Source: Odoribacter sp. Z80
Lineage (GTDB): Bacteria; Bacteroidota; Bacteroidia; Bacteroidales; Marinifilaceae
NCBI RefSeq assembly: GCF_009935865.1
Contig: NZ_QWEL01000007.1
Span: 1-64,000 of the forward strand
Reading direction: 5' to 3'
DNA length: 64,000 nt
Position numbers and translations under genes: made by a program. Each line of letters starts with the position of its first letter. Within the stretch, counting starts at the first letter, position 1. The notes beneath the pieces are model-generated. The model made no database searches. It was not told the origin of the DNA and worked only from the letters and a program-made list of their open reading frames with translations. Below, piece by piece: positions 45,111-55,279 of this stretch.

Positions 45111-48100
45111 CTATTGCATCAGCGTATAACGCACACTCAACCCAAAATTGGTATTGGTTGTCGGATAAGAAAGTGAAATATAAGGTGTATTCACCACCCG
45201 GTCATAAAACAGTCTCAGATTAAGCCTGTTATTAAAGGTATAATCAGCAGAAATTTTTAAGCTCATAACCTTCTGGCCCGCAGTCAACTGGTCCACACTT
45301 TCAGTGATGCGCCGGATGATGGTATTATTCCTGCGAACACTGAAATCACACTGAACATTAATATCATTATCCAATTTCTTATCTTTCATAAAAATAGGAA
45401 TACTACCAAACCGGTATCCCAACCCTACAACCACCTCATTGCTTGAAGTTTCAGCCAGCTGTGCATTCACCAGGCTCAAACTAATGTCCCGTCGCCGATT
45501 CATATCGAAATGAGTAGTCAGATTATTTATCCACACCATATCTGCACTGATTAACGGGTTAAACTGCTCATTGATAGAAACCATATTCACATCAAACATC
45601 GCCATCCAATTATCCTGAGCATCCCTTACATCTTCCGCATACTTCAGATTAGAAGCATAAGAACCGATATTATATTTACAAGTATAAGTGTGGTTCAAAG
45701 AAAAAGACTTGAATACTTTTTTCATAAAAGCAATATCCGTCAAACCGGTATATGCCACCTTCCAATTGGGACGCATTGCCCAGACATTCGGTATCAGACT
45801 GGAATGCTTCCCGGCGCCATAGGCTCTGGTAAAAGCACCGATCAACACCTCTTGTGATAACGGTCCATACCCATCATAAAATCCTGTCAACTTTCCTTTA
45901 GCATCCCTAAGCGGAATATCTCCTTTATCAAATGCGTGCCCATATCGCTTTTGTGCCAACTCTGCCGCCACTTTTTTCCGGGTTTCCAGAAATTCCTGAT
46001 AAACCGCAGCAGAAGCTCCCGTACTGTTCCCCACCTGACAAAAAGCAGTCTTCAGCCCGACGATAGACATACTGAAATTACCGGAAACCATCTTATTCAT
46101 AGAGTTAAATTCCCCATCCTGATAAATCAGGTACTCGCTGCTATTCCGGGAACGACTCCAATTGGAAGTAAAATTAACCCTCAGTTTCTTCACCGGCTCA
46201 AACAAAGCACGCACATAAATCGTACGGGAAGCATTCATCAAATACGGATTATTCTGCGAAGAATCCGTAGTAATCCATCCCTTGCGGGCTGCCTCCAAAC
46301 CAAAACTATCCTTCTGACCACCGAATAAGAATTTGAATCCCGGGGCCGAACCTCCGTTGTAATTTTGTTGTCCCAACCAACGGGCTTCCGGCAAAAATCC
46401 GGGTAAAGTCGTACCCTTGTCTTCTGAATAACCAATATTGATACTTTTAAAACCAGTAACTATCCCCACCAAAAAACGGACAATAGAATTTCCTACACCG
46501 CTTTGCGGCAATTGGGTTCCGGAAACCAGCAACTTCCCATTTTCCAGATTCTGGTCCGGAATAATCCGGATTTTATTTCGCCCGACAGATTCATACCCCA
46601 ATTTAATACTTTTCCCATCAGCAGATGTCAGGCGGGCTTTTATATCCCCCGTCTTCAATTTATGCCGTATCACCACATCCCTGCCTTTTCTTAAATTCTT
46701 CAACCCAGTTTCAAATTTCACGTTTTTTCCTCTTTGACGGCGCGAAGGGTGATTCATATTCCGAATGAATTTTGATTTATTATACAAAGAGGTCAGGGAA
46801 AGGTCGCTGTTTACCTGCAAAGAATTCGCATTCCGTATGACATTTCCCTGATTCGTAGAATCAATCGTTATTGCTGCCGCCTGCCAATCATAACGGGTAG
46901 AATAAGCCATCTGAACAGAAGTCCAGTCCAAGAAAGGCAATTTATTGACCGGCAAGGTATATTGCACAGAAAAATCGTGATTATAATTAATCGGACGTCC
47001 GCCATCCAGAATATTATGCCAAACAGTATCTTTCCACTGCTGATAACGCTCCGGATCGCGCTGCTTATCCACAATCCCTTCCGGTTCATCAATACGCGCC
47101 TGGGCTGTAGCATGAAAGTCCACCACCAGATTACGGGTCAGATTAAACTTAAAAGCATAATCCCGGCTCCACGTAAAATCCTTATCATAAGTAGGAGTAA
47201 TCAACAATCCCGGATTGTCTAAATTCCGGGATTTAATCTCCCTGTAATTCCGCGTAATATCCGAGGTGATGGAAACCATCGAAGGCATGTAATAAAAATT
47301 AAAATCTTTAATCCACCTCAAATACTTTGAATTCAATGATTTAAATTTCTTGAAGGGCTCCACAATAGACGGCATTCCATTGTAAATGTAACTGAGCAAT
47401 CCCCTGTAGTTTTTCTCCAGATCCCACTCTGTATTTACATTACGGGCAAAAGATTTATTATAAGAATACGTTAGGGCAAGATTGGCCAGAGAAAACAAAT
47501 GCGGCTTTCCATCCCGGCTTTCAAAACCGATATTAGTAAAGTTAAGACTTTTCCGCATCATATAATCCTCTGCCTGATGCTTGATAGAATCCCGCAAATG
47601 CCGGTTTGCAGCATTTTTTAAAGCTACATCCAACGGAATGTCCGTATCCGTGGGATCGTATTCCGGCAAGGTCGACTGGCGGGAATATGCATAATACATC
47701 GGTATTCTCAGCTTCCATTTTTCCGGAAAAAATTTACCGAACTCCACACTGGTGGAAAAATCCAGAGAACGAAAGTCTTCTCGCTCAATTTCACTGGCAT
47801 GTTGCTCTATACTGCCGAATCCAGGGGTCATCCGGCTACCGGCAAAACTCACTGTAGCCACATCTGCCAGTTTAGCCGTTATCCGGGCATTAGCCGCCCA
47901 TCCCCCCTTATTATCAAAATCAGACAAACGCAATTCATTCACCCATACTTCAACCGAACGCTCCCCTTTCATCCGGTCGCCCCGGGGATTACGAATTCCG
48001 ATCACCACATTGCGAACATCTCCCAAAGTAGGTTTTCCCTTCACTTTAATCCGATGGCTGGCTCTGGAAGAAGCTGTATTTTCGTCCAACTCACTCACCA

Positions 48101-51100
48101 GCATTCCGTAAACCTCACTGTAATCTATCTCCCGTCCTGCCGCCCGGATTTCCGTATTCCTTCTTAACTTAAGCTCCTGAAACAACCTCAACGGCACCTC
48201 AATACGGTTAGCTTCCGGCCATACGGCTTCCCGTCCTGGCAAATCAGAGCCATAATACCCCGGAGCCGTTAATTTTAAAGGAACCTCATATTCATAATAG
48301 TTGTTTACATTATCACTTCCCAAACGAATAAAAGCCGTCAGTTCATCATCTGCAAGCGCCGATTCTTTAAGTGCCTCCGCATGTATATCCATTTTAAGGG
48401 TCTTATAGCGCAACAGATTTTTATTAAAATTCTTATAAACAGCCCGGGCATCTCCCTCTTGCAAATCATTAACTTTCAAAGACATTGCCTGCTCATTCAA
48501 CTCCCTCAACTGGGGATTCGTAGCATCCACAACCCGGTCAACCCCGGGAGGCATGACATAATTGACCGGTGTACGCGAAGCATTTTCTTCCAGACTGACT
48601 ACCGATACGTCAAAAACCGTCTTTTCGGAAGTAACCAACTGATTGTCCAGAGGCTGGTCATATTTCCGCCAATTATCCCGAACCAGATCCATAGCAGCCA
48701 TCCTCAATATCACACTGTCCTGGAAGCCCCTCAAAAACATCCGCATAAAACGAATGGATTTAAAATCGGATATTCCTCCATGAGGATTAGGTAAATGGGA
48801 AGTTAAAGGTATTTTAATCTGGTACCACTTAATCTCTTCGGTAAAACCATTCGGCAACTCCACCTCTGCCGTAGTGATATTGGTGATAAAATTCTCTCCC
48901 ACTTTCATCTTTTCCGGCTTTAGCTCCAGATGATAACGGAAAAACGCTTCCGTTTCATTCAGCGTATTGTCTCCGTTAATATCCTCCACATCGGGCAGAT
49001 TCGTTGCTGCTGTCGGATAAGATTCGGGCGACATATCAGCCGTCGGCGAATTTCCCTCTGTCCCGTTATAATGCTTATACCTTTCCAATATGGGGGTCTC
49101 CAATGCATCAAAGTCCGAGCCCCGGAAAAAATGAAAATTATCCCCGGAAGGGTCATTCCAAGCCTCCTGGTATACTTTTGAATCCGCCCCATATTTAGCT
49201 TTCAGATCTTCCAGATACTTTGCATAAAACACCCGTTCTTCCTCATCATTCATACCGTCAAGCCCGACATCCTGAAAACGGCGGGCCTGGTCATTATTGT
49301 CAAAACCGTTCGTAATAGACTGCACACTGGGCACACGTCCCCAAACCGTAGTATCTATGTTCACCGGTTCCGCACTGGTCGGCAAACCATTTTCAAAAGA
49401 TTTCCGTCCATCCTTTAAAATATCTTCAGAAATACTTCCCAGGTCAAAATACACGTCACCTCCCTTATGCTGAGGGTCGTACACAAAAGGATCCATCAGC
49501 CAGATTTCCAGATACTGGACATTGGCAGCCTCAAAATCACTGGTACTGATGGATCTCATCATTCCTCCCCAACGTTTCTGAGGGTCAGGCAATTTTCCGT
49601 TCCGGTCAATCCCCGGATCAAAATTATAAGGACCCCGCTCCGAAGGATAATAAGCCACCGTTAAAGCCGGAATGATATTTACATCCCCCACCGCCAGGTC
49701 TTTATTCGGGAAAATTTCCGTCTGCCGGATTTCCCGGACAAAATGATTGGAACGCTGCTCCTTGTCTGCACGGATATGAGAGGGTGTAGCCGAAGACATC
49801 CGGTAGAAAATAGGGTCTATCACATACCATGCCAGCTTCGCCCGGTTATATCCGTAATTTAAAGAATCCGAAGTTCCCTCCGGGAAAGTCTCATCCTGAG
49901 GAGTAGAAGCCAGCTTCCATTGAGTCACCCCCTTCATATCCAGAGAAATTTTACTCCCTTCAAAATCATCCAAATAAGCATTTCCTCCACTCCCCTTGGC
50001 CGTACCCGGCTGAAACTTAGCAAACTCCGTATCAACCGTCAAATGGGATTTTACTTTGGTGTGAATAAAAGGCAATTTATCCACTAAAGTGGTCAGGAAT
50101 CCGGATTCCGTATGATATGAAGCATTTAATCCCCAGATGGTATTCGATAAAGGCTCCTCCCCCAAGTTGACCTTATGGGTTAAAGGCTTTTCCCCCATAT
50201 GCATAATCGTAGCCCCGATATTGAACTTATCGTTAAACTTATAATCCAGATGGGTACCCACCAAAGTCTTCGTTTGCATCCCGTATAAAGAACGGTTTTC
50301 ACTTTTTATTGTAATCGGGGTAGCAGCTTCCAGCAAAGACTGATTAATAATAGTTACGGTACCCATCGTATAATCCACCCGATAATCAATGTTTTCCGTC
50401 AATTCAACTCCTCCTGCTATCACCTTCACAGAACCTTGAGGAATATCTCCTCCTCCCAACGAAATTTCGGAAGAAGAAGAAGAAGAAGATTTATAACTCC
50501 CCTTCAAATAATACTTGTTTTTCTCAGCATTCTGTTCCGCTTCGCTCTGTGTTTTATCATACAAATCCTGAAAGACATACTGTCTGGCTACGGAGGGATT
50601 ATTGATTTTCTTCTCCAGCCAAGTCCCGAAAGGTTCCAGCACGGGGAATATAATCCTTCCCTTACCGGAATAAACCGTCACTCCCTCTATATAATCAAAC
50701 CGTCCGTCCGGAATAGCATCCAGTTGTGAGTTCAAACGGTCCAGATTCATTACGGAAAGCAGAATTTTATTGTTAATATCTCCTGCAGGCAGATAATTCA
50801 CTTTGGTTCCCGCTTTGTCATTCTGATAAAGAATATCCAGAACAAAATCATCCGAACTCAAGTTATAAGCCCCGATATTATAGACATTCTTCATCATCAA
50901 ATCCCAGGTAGGCATATTGGGGCTCTGGGTGGTACTCCTCAACATTTTTACAACTAAAGTGGAAGGAGCCGCCAACGCATTGGAAGTCAATTCCCCGACG
51001 GTATATATCTCTCCTCTCAGCGTATATTCATAAGCCACAGCAAGTACCTCATCGGTATTCAGAGCCGAATTCAGAGAAATATACCCTAACTTTTCATTCA

Positions 51101-52400
51101 ATATATATTCCGACGGGTCAAGCAAACGGGCATTCTCCAGCTTTTCATAATCCTGTCCCGACTTAAATCCTCCCAATATTCTGGACACTTGATTAATATC
51201 CCGTATGCCCTGATACTCTCCCTCTGTCATCTTGGCATAAAGATTATTGGTCTCATTGGAAGGATATACCCCCGTTCCACGAAATTCCGGATTAGAAATG
51301 TTCTTCTGGCTCTCTCCCAGGTCTACAAAAGCAACAATATTCCGGGCCCGGTCGAAACGGGAACTTTTATTGGTAACCCACACTTCTATTTTTGTAATGG
51401 AAATACCGCTGTTTATGACCGGAAGATTTTGCAATGCAGCTTCATAGGTGTCCCGGAAATAACGAGACAAGAAGAAATGCCGGTTAGCCTCATAATTCTG
51501 AGCCGATAATTCAAACTCTTGTTTTTGCGCCCCTTTTTCCAACTGGATGACTTTGGCTTCCCCTTTTTGCTGGGAAAATATACTGGCCATAGACAATTTT
51601 CCGAACTGCAAATCAGTCCGAAAGCCCCAAAGATTCTGTCCGCCCGTTATTAAGGTTCCCGCCAACGGCAAAGAAACATTCCCGGCTTCCACTTTCTTGA
51701 CAATATCATCCTCCTTCCCTTCATAATTCAACTTCAATACATTCTCATAATCAAAGGTCGCCTCGGTATTATAACTCCAATCCAGGTTAATCAGGTCCCC
51801 AATATTTCCATTGATATTAAACTGGATTTTTTCATCGAAGTCCAACGTAGTGGTCTTTCGCATATCTATAGGCAAAGTCGGATTGTCGATTTTATTGGTT
51901 TTCACTCCCAACATCAATTCAACCGACCCCTGAACATTGATATTCACTTTATTTCTTCCAAAAATCGGACTCAGCAAACGATCCAGAAATTGAATCTCAG
52001 AAACCAGATTCTTAAAATCATACTTATTCCCTTCCTGTATCTGTTGCCGGTTATACTCATAGACAGACATCCGGGAACGCTTTTCTATCAATTCCTGCAA
52101 AGTCTGGGAATAAGGGCGGTTGTAATGATACCGTCCGCCTATCAGGCTCATTACTACATACCGTTTCGTTTCAGGGTCATATACAACAGTATCTTTTATA
52201 TTGGAAGGTTGCTTTAAAAATAAAGCAGAAGAAGGTACATCACTCCGGATTTCCCGGTCCCGCCCCTCCCGAATCGGAAATAAAAGGGTATCAGAAGAAA
52301 TTCCGGTAAGGTCACCGGATAAATATCCTGTTTCCGGAATTTCCCCGAAAACAGTATAACATGACACAATTATAAACGATAATAACCAAAAATACCGCAT
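45111..52400 (-). CDS. sprA: Cell-surface protein SprA (Sov), type IX secretion translocon
   Basis: A giant outer-membrane protein of 2429 residues with a signal peptide (MRYFWLLSFIIVSCYTVFGE). Features of SprA/Sov are visible: the N-terminal NVNVQGSVELMLGVKTN-type blocks, repeated beta-rich segments, YLDDFEGSKISLDMKG, and a C-terminal barrel strand. SprA forms the 36-strand channel through which proteins with T9SS C-terminal signals leave the cell. It follows ruvA, the common order in Bacteroidota. A run of six serines is encoded by a TCT repeat at 50471-50488. No other T9SS component or cargo is in the window. Length is close to the family norm of about 2400. Confidence 0.95.
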   Translation of the reverse strand: MRYFWLLSFIIVSCYTVFGEIPETGYLSGDLTGISSDTLLFPIREGRDREIRSDVPSSALFLKQPSNIKDTVVYDPETKRYVVMSLIGGRYHYNRPYSQTLQELIEKRSRMSVYEYNRQQIQEGNKYDFKNLVSEIQFLDRLLSPIFGRNKVNINVQGSVELMLGVKTNKIDNPTLPIDMRKTTTLDFDEKIQFNINGNIGDLINLDWSYNTEATFDYENVLKLNYEGKEDDIVKKVEAGNVSLPLAGTLITGGQNLWGFRTDLQFGKLSMASIFSQQKGEAKVIQLEKGAQKQEFELSAQNYEANRHFFLSRYFRDTYEAALQNLPVINSGISITKIEVWVTNKSSRFDRARNIVAFVDLGESQKNISNPEFRGTGVYPSNETNNLYAKMTEGEYQGIRDINQVSRILGGFKSGQDYEKLENARLLDPSEYILNEKLGYISLNSALNTDEVLAVAYEYTLRGEIYTVGELTSNALAAPSTLVVKMLRSTTQSPNMPTWDLMMKNVYNIGAYNLSSDDFVLDILYQNDKAGTKVNYLPAGDINNKILLSVMNLDRLNSQLDAIPDGRFDYIEGVTVYSGKGRIIFPVLEPFGTWLEKKINNPSVARQYVFQDLYDKTQSEAEQNAEKNKYYLKGSYKSSSSSSSEISLGGGDIPQGSVKVIAGGVELTENIDYRVDYTMGTVTIINQSLLEAATPITIKSENRSLYGMQTKTLVGTHLDYKFNDKFNIGATIMHMGEKPLTHKVNLGEEPLSNTIWGLNASYHTESGFLTTLVDKLPFIHTKVKSHLTVDTEFAKFQPGTAKGSGGNAYLDDFEGSKISLDMKGVTQWKLASTPQDETFPEGTSDSLNYGYNRAKLAWYVIDPIFYRMSSATPSHIRADKEQRSNHFVREIRQTEIFPNKDLAVGDVNIIPALTVAYYPSERGPYNFDPGIDRNGKLPDPQKRWGGMMRSISTSDFEAANVQYLEIWLMDPFVYDPQHKGGDVYFDLGSISEDILKDGRKSFENGLPTSAEPVNIDTTVWGRVPSVQSITNGFDNNDQARRFQDVGLDGMNDEEERVFYAKYLEDLKAKYGADSKVYQEAWNDPSGDNFHFFRGSDFDALETPILERYKHYNGTEGNSPTADMSPESYPTAATNLPDVEDINGDNTLNETEAFFRYHLELKPEKMKVGENFITNITTAEVELPNGFTEEIKWYQIKIPLTSHLPNPHGGISDFKSIRFMRMFLRGFQDSVILRMAAMDLVRDNWRKYDQPLDNQLVTSEKTVFDVSVVSLEENASRTPVNYVMPPGVDRVVDATNPQLRELNEQAMSLKVNDLQEGDARAVYKNFNKNLLRYKTLKMDIHAEALKESALADDELTAFIRLGSDNVNNYYEYEVPLKLTAPGYYGSDLPGREAVWPEANRIEVPLRLFQELKLRRNTEIRAAGREIDYSEVYGMLVSELDENTASSRASHRIKVKGKPTLGDVRNVVIGIRNPRGDRMKGERSVEVWVNELRLSDFDNKGGWAANARITAKLADVATVSFAGSRMTPGFGSIEQHASEIEREDFRSLDFSTSVEFGKFFPEKWKLRIPMYYAYSRQSTLPEYDPTDTDIPLDVALKNAANRHLRDSIKHQAEDYMMRKSLNFTNIGFESRDGKPHLFSLANLALTYSYNKSFARNVNTEWDLEKNYRGLLSYIYNGMPSIVEPFKKFKSLNSKYLRWIKDFNFYYMPSMVSITSDITRNYREIKSRNLDNPGLLITPTYDKDFTWSRDYAFKFNLTRNLVVDFHATAQARIDEPEGIVDKQRDPERYQQWKDTVWHNILDGGRPINYNHDFSVQYTLPVNKLPFLDWTSVQMAYSTRYDWQAAAITIDSTNQGNVIRNANSLQVNSDLSLTSLYNKSKFIRNMNHPSRRQRGKNVKFETGLKNLRKGRDVVIRHKLKTGDIKARLTSADGKSIKLGYESVGRNKIRIIPDQNLENGKLLVSGTQLPQSGVGNSIVRFLVGIVTGFKSINIGYSEDKGTTLPGFLPEARWLGQQNYNGGSAPGFKFLFGGQKDSFGLEAARKGWITTDSSQNNPYLMNASRTIYVRALFEPVKKLRVNFTSNWSRSRNSSEYLIYQDGEFNSMNKMVSGNFSMSIVGLKTAFCQVGNSTGASAAVYQEFLETRKKVAAELAQKRYGHAFDKGDIPLRDAKGKLTGFYDGYGPLSQEVLIGAFTRAYGAGKHSSLIPNVWAMRPNWKVAYTGLTDIAFMKKVFKSFSLNHTYTCKYNIGSYASNLKYAEDVRDAQDNWMAMFDVNMVSINEQFNPLISADMVWINNLTTHFDMNRRRDISLSLVNAQLAETSSNEVVVGLGYRFGSIPIFMKDKKLDNDINVQCDFSVRRNNTIIRRITESVDQLTAGQKVMSLKISADYTFNNRLNLRLFYDRVVNTPYISLSYPTTNTNFGLSVRYTLMQ

Positions 52401-52471
52401 ACACCCCAAAGTCATGGAAAAACAAAGATTGAAAAACCTATCAATTTTTTCAATTTTTATATCTCCCTCAT

Positions 52472-53053
52472 TTATAACTGCTTTAAAGCCTGTTTTATCA
52501 ACTCTTCCACAGTTGTAATACTACCGTTTGCTATAATTTTATCCAATACCTTTGCTACCTGCCCTTTCACAAATCCCAACATCACCAAAGCAGCCAAAGC
52601 TTCTTCCTTAACAGTTGAAGCAACAGCAAAACCCGCTCCTTCCCCGCAACCATCCGCAACGACTTTATCCTTCAACTCAATAATCACCCGCTGAGCAGTC
52701 TTCAAACCAATACCTTTCACACTTTTGATGGCTGCAACATTTTCCGTCAGGATAGCCCCTGCAATCTCCTTCACTGTCATGGAACTCAGCATGACACTGG
52801 CCGTATTAGCCCCAACACCGGACACCGAAATCAACTGACGGAACAAGGTACGTTCTTCCCTGGAAAAAAAGCCATACAACAACAAAGCATCTTCCCGCAC
52901 AATCTGATGGGTATACAAACTCACCTCTTTCAGGGAAGAAATCTGAGAATAAGTATTGACTGAAATATTAATATAATAACCGATTCCCCCGCAATCCACC
53001 ACAGCATAAGTCGGTGCCGTTTCTACCAAAATTCCTTTTATATATTCATACAT
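52472..53053 (-). CDS. ruvA: Holliday junction branch migration protein RuvA
   Basis: A 193-residue protein. It starts with the OB-fold block MYEYIKGILVETAPTYAVVDCGGIGY, followed by two helix-hairpin-helix motifs (VSGVGANTASVMLSS and VKGIGLKTAQRVIIELKDK) and a C-terminal RuvB-contact domain. It holds the four-way junction for RuvB. Gap to sprA is 71 bases; co-transcription is likely. Confidence 0.96.
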   Translation of the reverse strand: MYEYIKGILVETAPTYAVVDCGGIGYYINISVNTYSQISSLKEVSLYTHQIVREDALLLYGFFSREERTLFRQLISVSGVGANTASVMLSSMTVKEIAGAILTENVAAIKSVKGIGLKTAQRVIIELKDKVVADGCGEGAGFAVASTVKEEALAALVMLGFVKGQVAKVLDKIIANGSITTVEELIKQALKQL

Positions 53054-53396
53054 ATCACAACTCCCCTAAAAAAACGTATTTATTGCCGGTTCTATTTTTA
53101 AATACTCCTAAAGAAACCCATGAAAAGTTTTCCTCATGAATCTTTGCAAAGATAAGTTTTTATTCATAACCCTTAAAACCTATTCCCAGGTAAATTCAGA
53201 ATTTAACAGTCTTTCGGGCTCCAGTGTGCCTCCTTTTGGCTGATAAATTAAAAAAATTAAAAAAAATGTTATTCCTCTGAACTTTTTTTTCTACTTTTGA
53301 ATCGCAAAAGTGGAAGTCTGTGGACTCATTATTTTTGTTATCTGACAAAAGGAACAAAATTAAATTATTAGAGTTATTCAAAACCAAGGTAAAAAA
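53054..53396. other. 343-base intergenic stretch between ruvA and DUF3276 copy 2
   Basis: No gene is supported here. It is AT-rich and holds divergent promoter material: TATTTTTG at 53330-53337 and TACTTTTG at 53292-53299 on the plus strand both fit the -7 consensus for the DUF3276 gene at 53397. A seven-base-pair hairpin (ACTTTTG/CAAAAGT) covers 53293-53311 and overlaps the upstream -7 box. Confidence 0.4.
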
Positions 53397-53726
53397 ATGG
53401 AAGGATACGAAAGAAAAGAAGGAATGGAAAATGATCGGGAAGAGATTTATTCCAAAGCAGTGAGAGCAGGGAAAAGAACCTATTTTTTTGATGTGAAAGC
53501 CACTCGTAACAACGATTATTATCTGACTGTCACAGAAAGTAAAAAGAAATTTGACAACGAAGGAAATCAAAATTTCGAAAAGCATAAAATTTTCCTCTAT
53601 AAAGAAGATTTTGAAAAATTTGCAGAAGGTTTGCAAGAAGTAGTTGCTTACATAAAAGCCGCTTTAAGCGAAGAAGGAGTAACCCCTCAGAAAAACGAAT
53701 TTGATGTAGATTTCGACCAAATTTAA
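53397..53726 (+). CDS. PUR-alpha-like nucleic-acid-binding protein (DUF3276), copy 2
   Basis: A 109-residue paralogue of the protein at 41502-41801, sharing KAGKRTYFFDVKATRNNDYYL-type and KIFLYKEDFEKFAEGL blocks nearly unchanged. It differs by an extra C-terminal tail (residues about 92-109) ending FDVDFDQI. The nucleotide sequences have diverged much more than the proteins, so the duplication is old and both are under selection. It has a terminator directly after the stop. Confidence 0.9.
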   Translation: MEGYERKEGMENDREEIYSKAVRAGKRTYFFDVKATRNNDYYLTVTESKKKFDNEGNQNFEKHKIFLYKEDFEKFAEGLQEVVAYIKAALSEEGVTPQKNEFDVDFDQI

Positions 53727-53756
53727 AAAAATGCCGGTTTTTCAACCGGCATTTTT
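53726..53756. terminator. Bidirectional intrinsic terminator
   Basis: ATGCCGGTT and AACCGGCAT form a perfect nine-base-pair stem with a four-base loop, flanked by A-run on the left and T-run on the right, so it can end transcripts from both strands. It separates the convergent DUF3276 (plus) and tcdA (minus) genes. Confidence 0.88.
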
Positions 53757-53763
53757 CATATTC

Positions 53764-54504
53764 TCATCTATCAATCAAATCCCGAATCACGACCGAAGCC
53801 ATAAAACAACCAAACAAAGGAGGCATATAAGATATAGTTCCTACATTCGATTTTTTATTGCGGTCCTCTGTCAGAATAATCGCATCCGGAGCAGTAAACT
53901 CCGAAGAAAAAACTACTTTCACTCCTTTATACACGCCCAATTTGTGTAAACGCTTGCGCAGCATCCGCGCCAAACTACAATTGTAACTTTTAGAAATATC
54001 CGCCACTTCTATCTTCGACGGGTCCATTTTTCCTCCGGACCCCATGGAACTGACTACAGGCAAGTTCAGCCGTAAACTGTGATAAATCAGAAAAATTTTC
54101 GGAGCCAAAGTATCAATGGCATCTACTATATAGTCGTATTCTGCATGCTGCAACACCTCTACCATCTGTTCATCCCGGATAAAATCGTTTATAATATGCA
54201 ACTTTATCTCCGGATTAATATCCCGGAAACGAGCAGCCATCAATTCAGCCTTCGGCTTTCCCAGACTACTGTCCAATGCCGGTAGTTGCCTGTTTTTATT
54301 GGTCATCTCCACGACATCCCCGTCAATAATCGTCATTTCCCCAATTCCTGCACGACACAACTGCTCTGCGGCATACGCCCCCACTCCACCCAATCCGGCT
54401 ACTAACACGTGGGCTCTTTTCAATTTTTCAATTTTCTCCTTTCCCAGTAACAATTCCGTTCGGCTCAACCATTCACACATAAAGTATTTTATTTTATCCG
54501 ACAA
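53764..54504 (-). CDS. tcdA: tRNA threonylcarbamoyladenosine dehydratase
   Basis: A 246-residue E1/ThiF-like protein (TcdA/CsdL). The nucleotide motif is VLVAGLGGVGAYAAEQLCRAGIG, followed by IIDGDVVEMTNKNRQLPA, the D-A-I-D motif and SSMGSGGKMDPSKI. It activates t6A37 in tRNA with ATP to form cyclic ct6A. A start at 54480 (MCEWLSR) is also possible. Same strand as the TatD gene 16 bases upstream. Confidence 0.93.
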   Translation of the reverse strand: MSDKIKYFMCEWLSRTELLLGKEKIEKLKRAHVLVAGLGGVGAYAAEQLCRAGIGEMTIIDGDVVEMTNKNRQLPALDSSLGKPKAELMAARFRDINPEIKLHIINDFIRDEQMVEVLQHAEYDYIVDAIDTLAPKIFLIYHSLRLNLPVVSSMGSGGKMDPSKIEVADISKSYNCSLARMLRKRLHKLGVYKGVKVVFSSEFTAPDAIILTEDRNKKSNVGTISYMPPLFGCFMASVVIRDLIDR

Positions 54505-54520
54505 TCAATTTCCCCGGCTA

Positions 54521-55168
54521 TTAAATCCGGAATAGTTTTTCAAAATTCAATTGTACATATTGCTGCAATTCCTCAGCTCTTTCATCCCTGCACTCCGCAA
54601 CCTGCCTGTATACCTCTTCTATGGTATAATCCGAGTTATCCGTTTCCAGCAATAACCGCTCCCTCGGCACCTCAGGCAACAATCTGTAAACAGGCGATTC
54701 TCTGTTCATGACGTGCCGGCCTGCCGATATGTAAAATCCATGCCTTAACAATTCCTGCAACAACTCCCGGCGATTATTAAAACCGTGTATAATCCATTTG
54801 CCAGGTTCCTTACATTTTTTATATACCATAATCAGCTCCGGAATGGCTTTCACAACATGAATAATCAAAGGCAAATCAAAACGGGCCGCAATAGCCGCTT
54901 CCTGCTCAAACAGTTCCATCTGCCTTTCTATGCCGGTCTCTGAATTCCGGTCCAGACCAGCCTCCCCGATGGCAACGATTTTCCTATCTGCCGCAGCAGC
55001 TTCTATTTCCTGTATTTTCTTTTCCGCCTCCCCATCAATAAATAAAGGATGTATACCCTTAGAATAGTAAACTTTTCCCTGCTCAGGCACCTGTACCTCT
55101 CCCAAACAAGGGTCTACGATATTGATTCCTATTCCCGGTTTATGCGTATGTACATTGATCCAATCCAT
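54521..55168 (-). CDS. TatD-family metal-dependent DNase
   Basis: A 215-residue TIM-barrel hydrolase. The metal ligands of the TatD family appear in order: N-V-H-T-H near the start, G-E-A-G-L-D, I-I-H-V, W-I-I-H-G-F and L-L-E-T-D-N. It is somewhat shorter than the usual 250-260 residues because the first two loops are reduced, but all ligands are kept. Relatives are 3'-5' exonucleases. ATG at 55168 (MDWINVH) is used. Forms a pair with tcdA. Confidence 0.85.
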   Translation of the reverse strand: MDWINVHTHKPGIGINIVDPCLGEVQVPEQGKVYYSKGIHPLFIDGEAEKKIQEIEAAAADRKIVAIGEAGLDRNSETGIERQMELFEQEAAIAARFDLPLIIHVVKAIPELIMVYKKCKEPGKWIIHGFNNRRELLQELLRHGFYISAGRHVMNRESPVYRLLPEVPRERLLLETDNSDYTIEEVYRQVAECRDERAEELQQYVQLNFEKLFRI

Positions 55169-55228
55169 TGTAACAAAAATACGGCATTCAGACCGGAATA
55201 GCAATGAAGCCCTTTTCTTTTTACAACA

Positions 55229-55262
55229 AATCCCGGCTTTCTTTCAAGAAAAAGCCGGGATT
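55229..55262 (-). terminator. Hairpin terminator downstream of cyuA
   Basis: AATCCCGGCTTT pairs with AAAGCCGGGATT, a perfect twelve-base-pair stem with a ten-base loop, 17 bases after the cyuA-like gene. The T-rich stretch after it on the minus strand is short (TTTGTTGT). Confidence 0.65.
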
Positions 55263-55279
55263 CCTGTATCTGTACCAAC

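Noticed and set aside
50471-50488. Trinucleotide repeat in sprA as a phase-variable tract
   Set aside because: The unit is three bases, so length changes stay in frame and only alter the number of serines.
53196-53636. Open frame overlapping DUF3276 copy 2 on the minus strand
   Set aside because: Very phenylalanine-rich composition from AT-rich antisense DNA; the plus strand encodes a conserved family.
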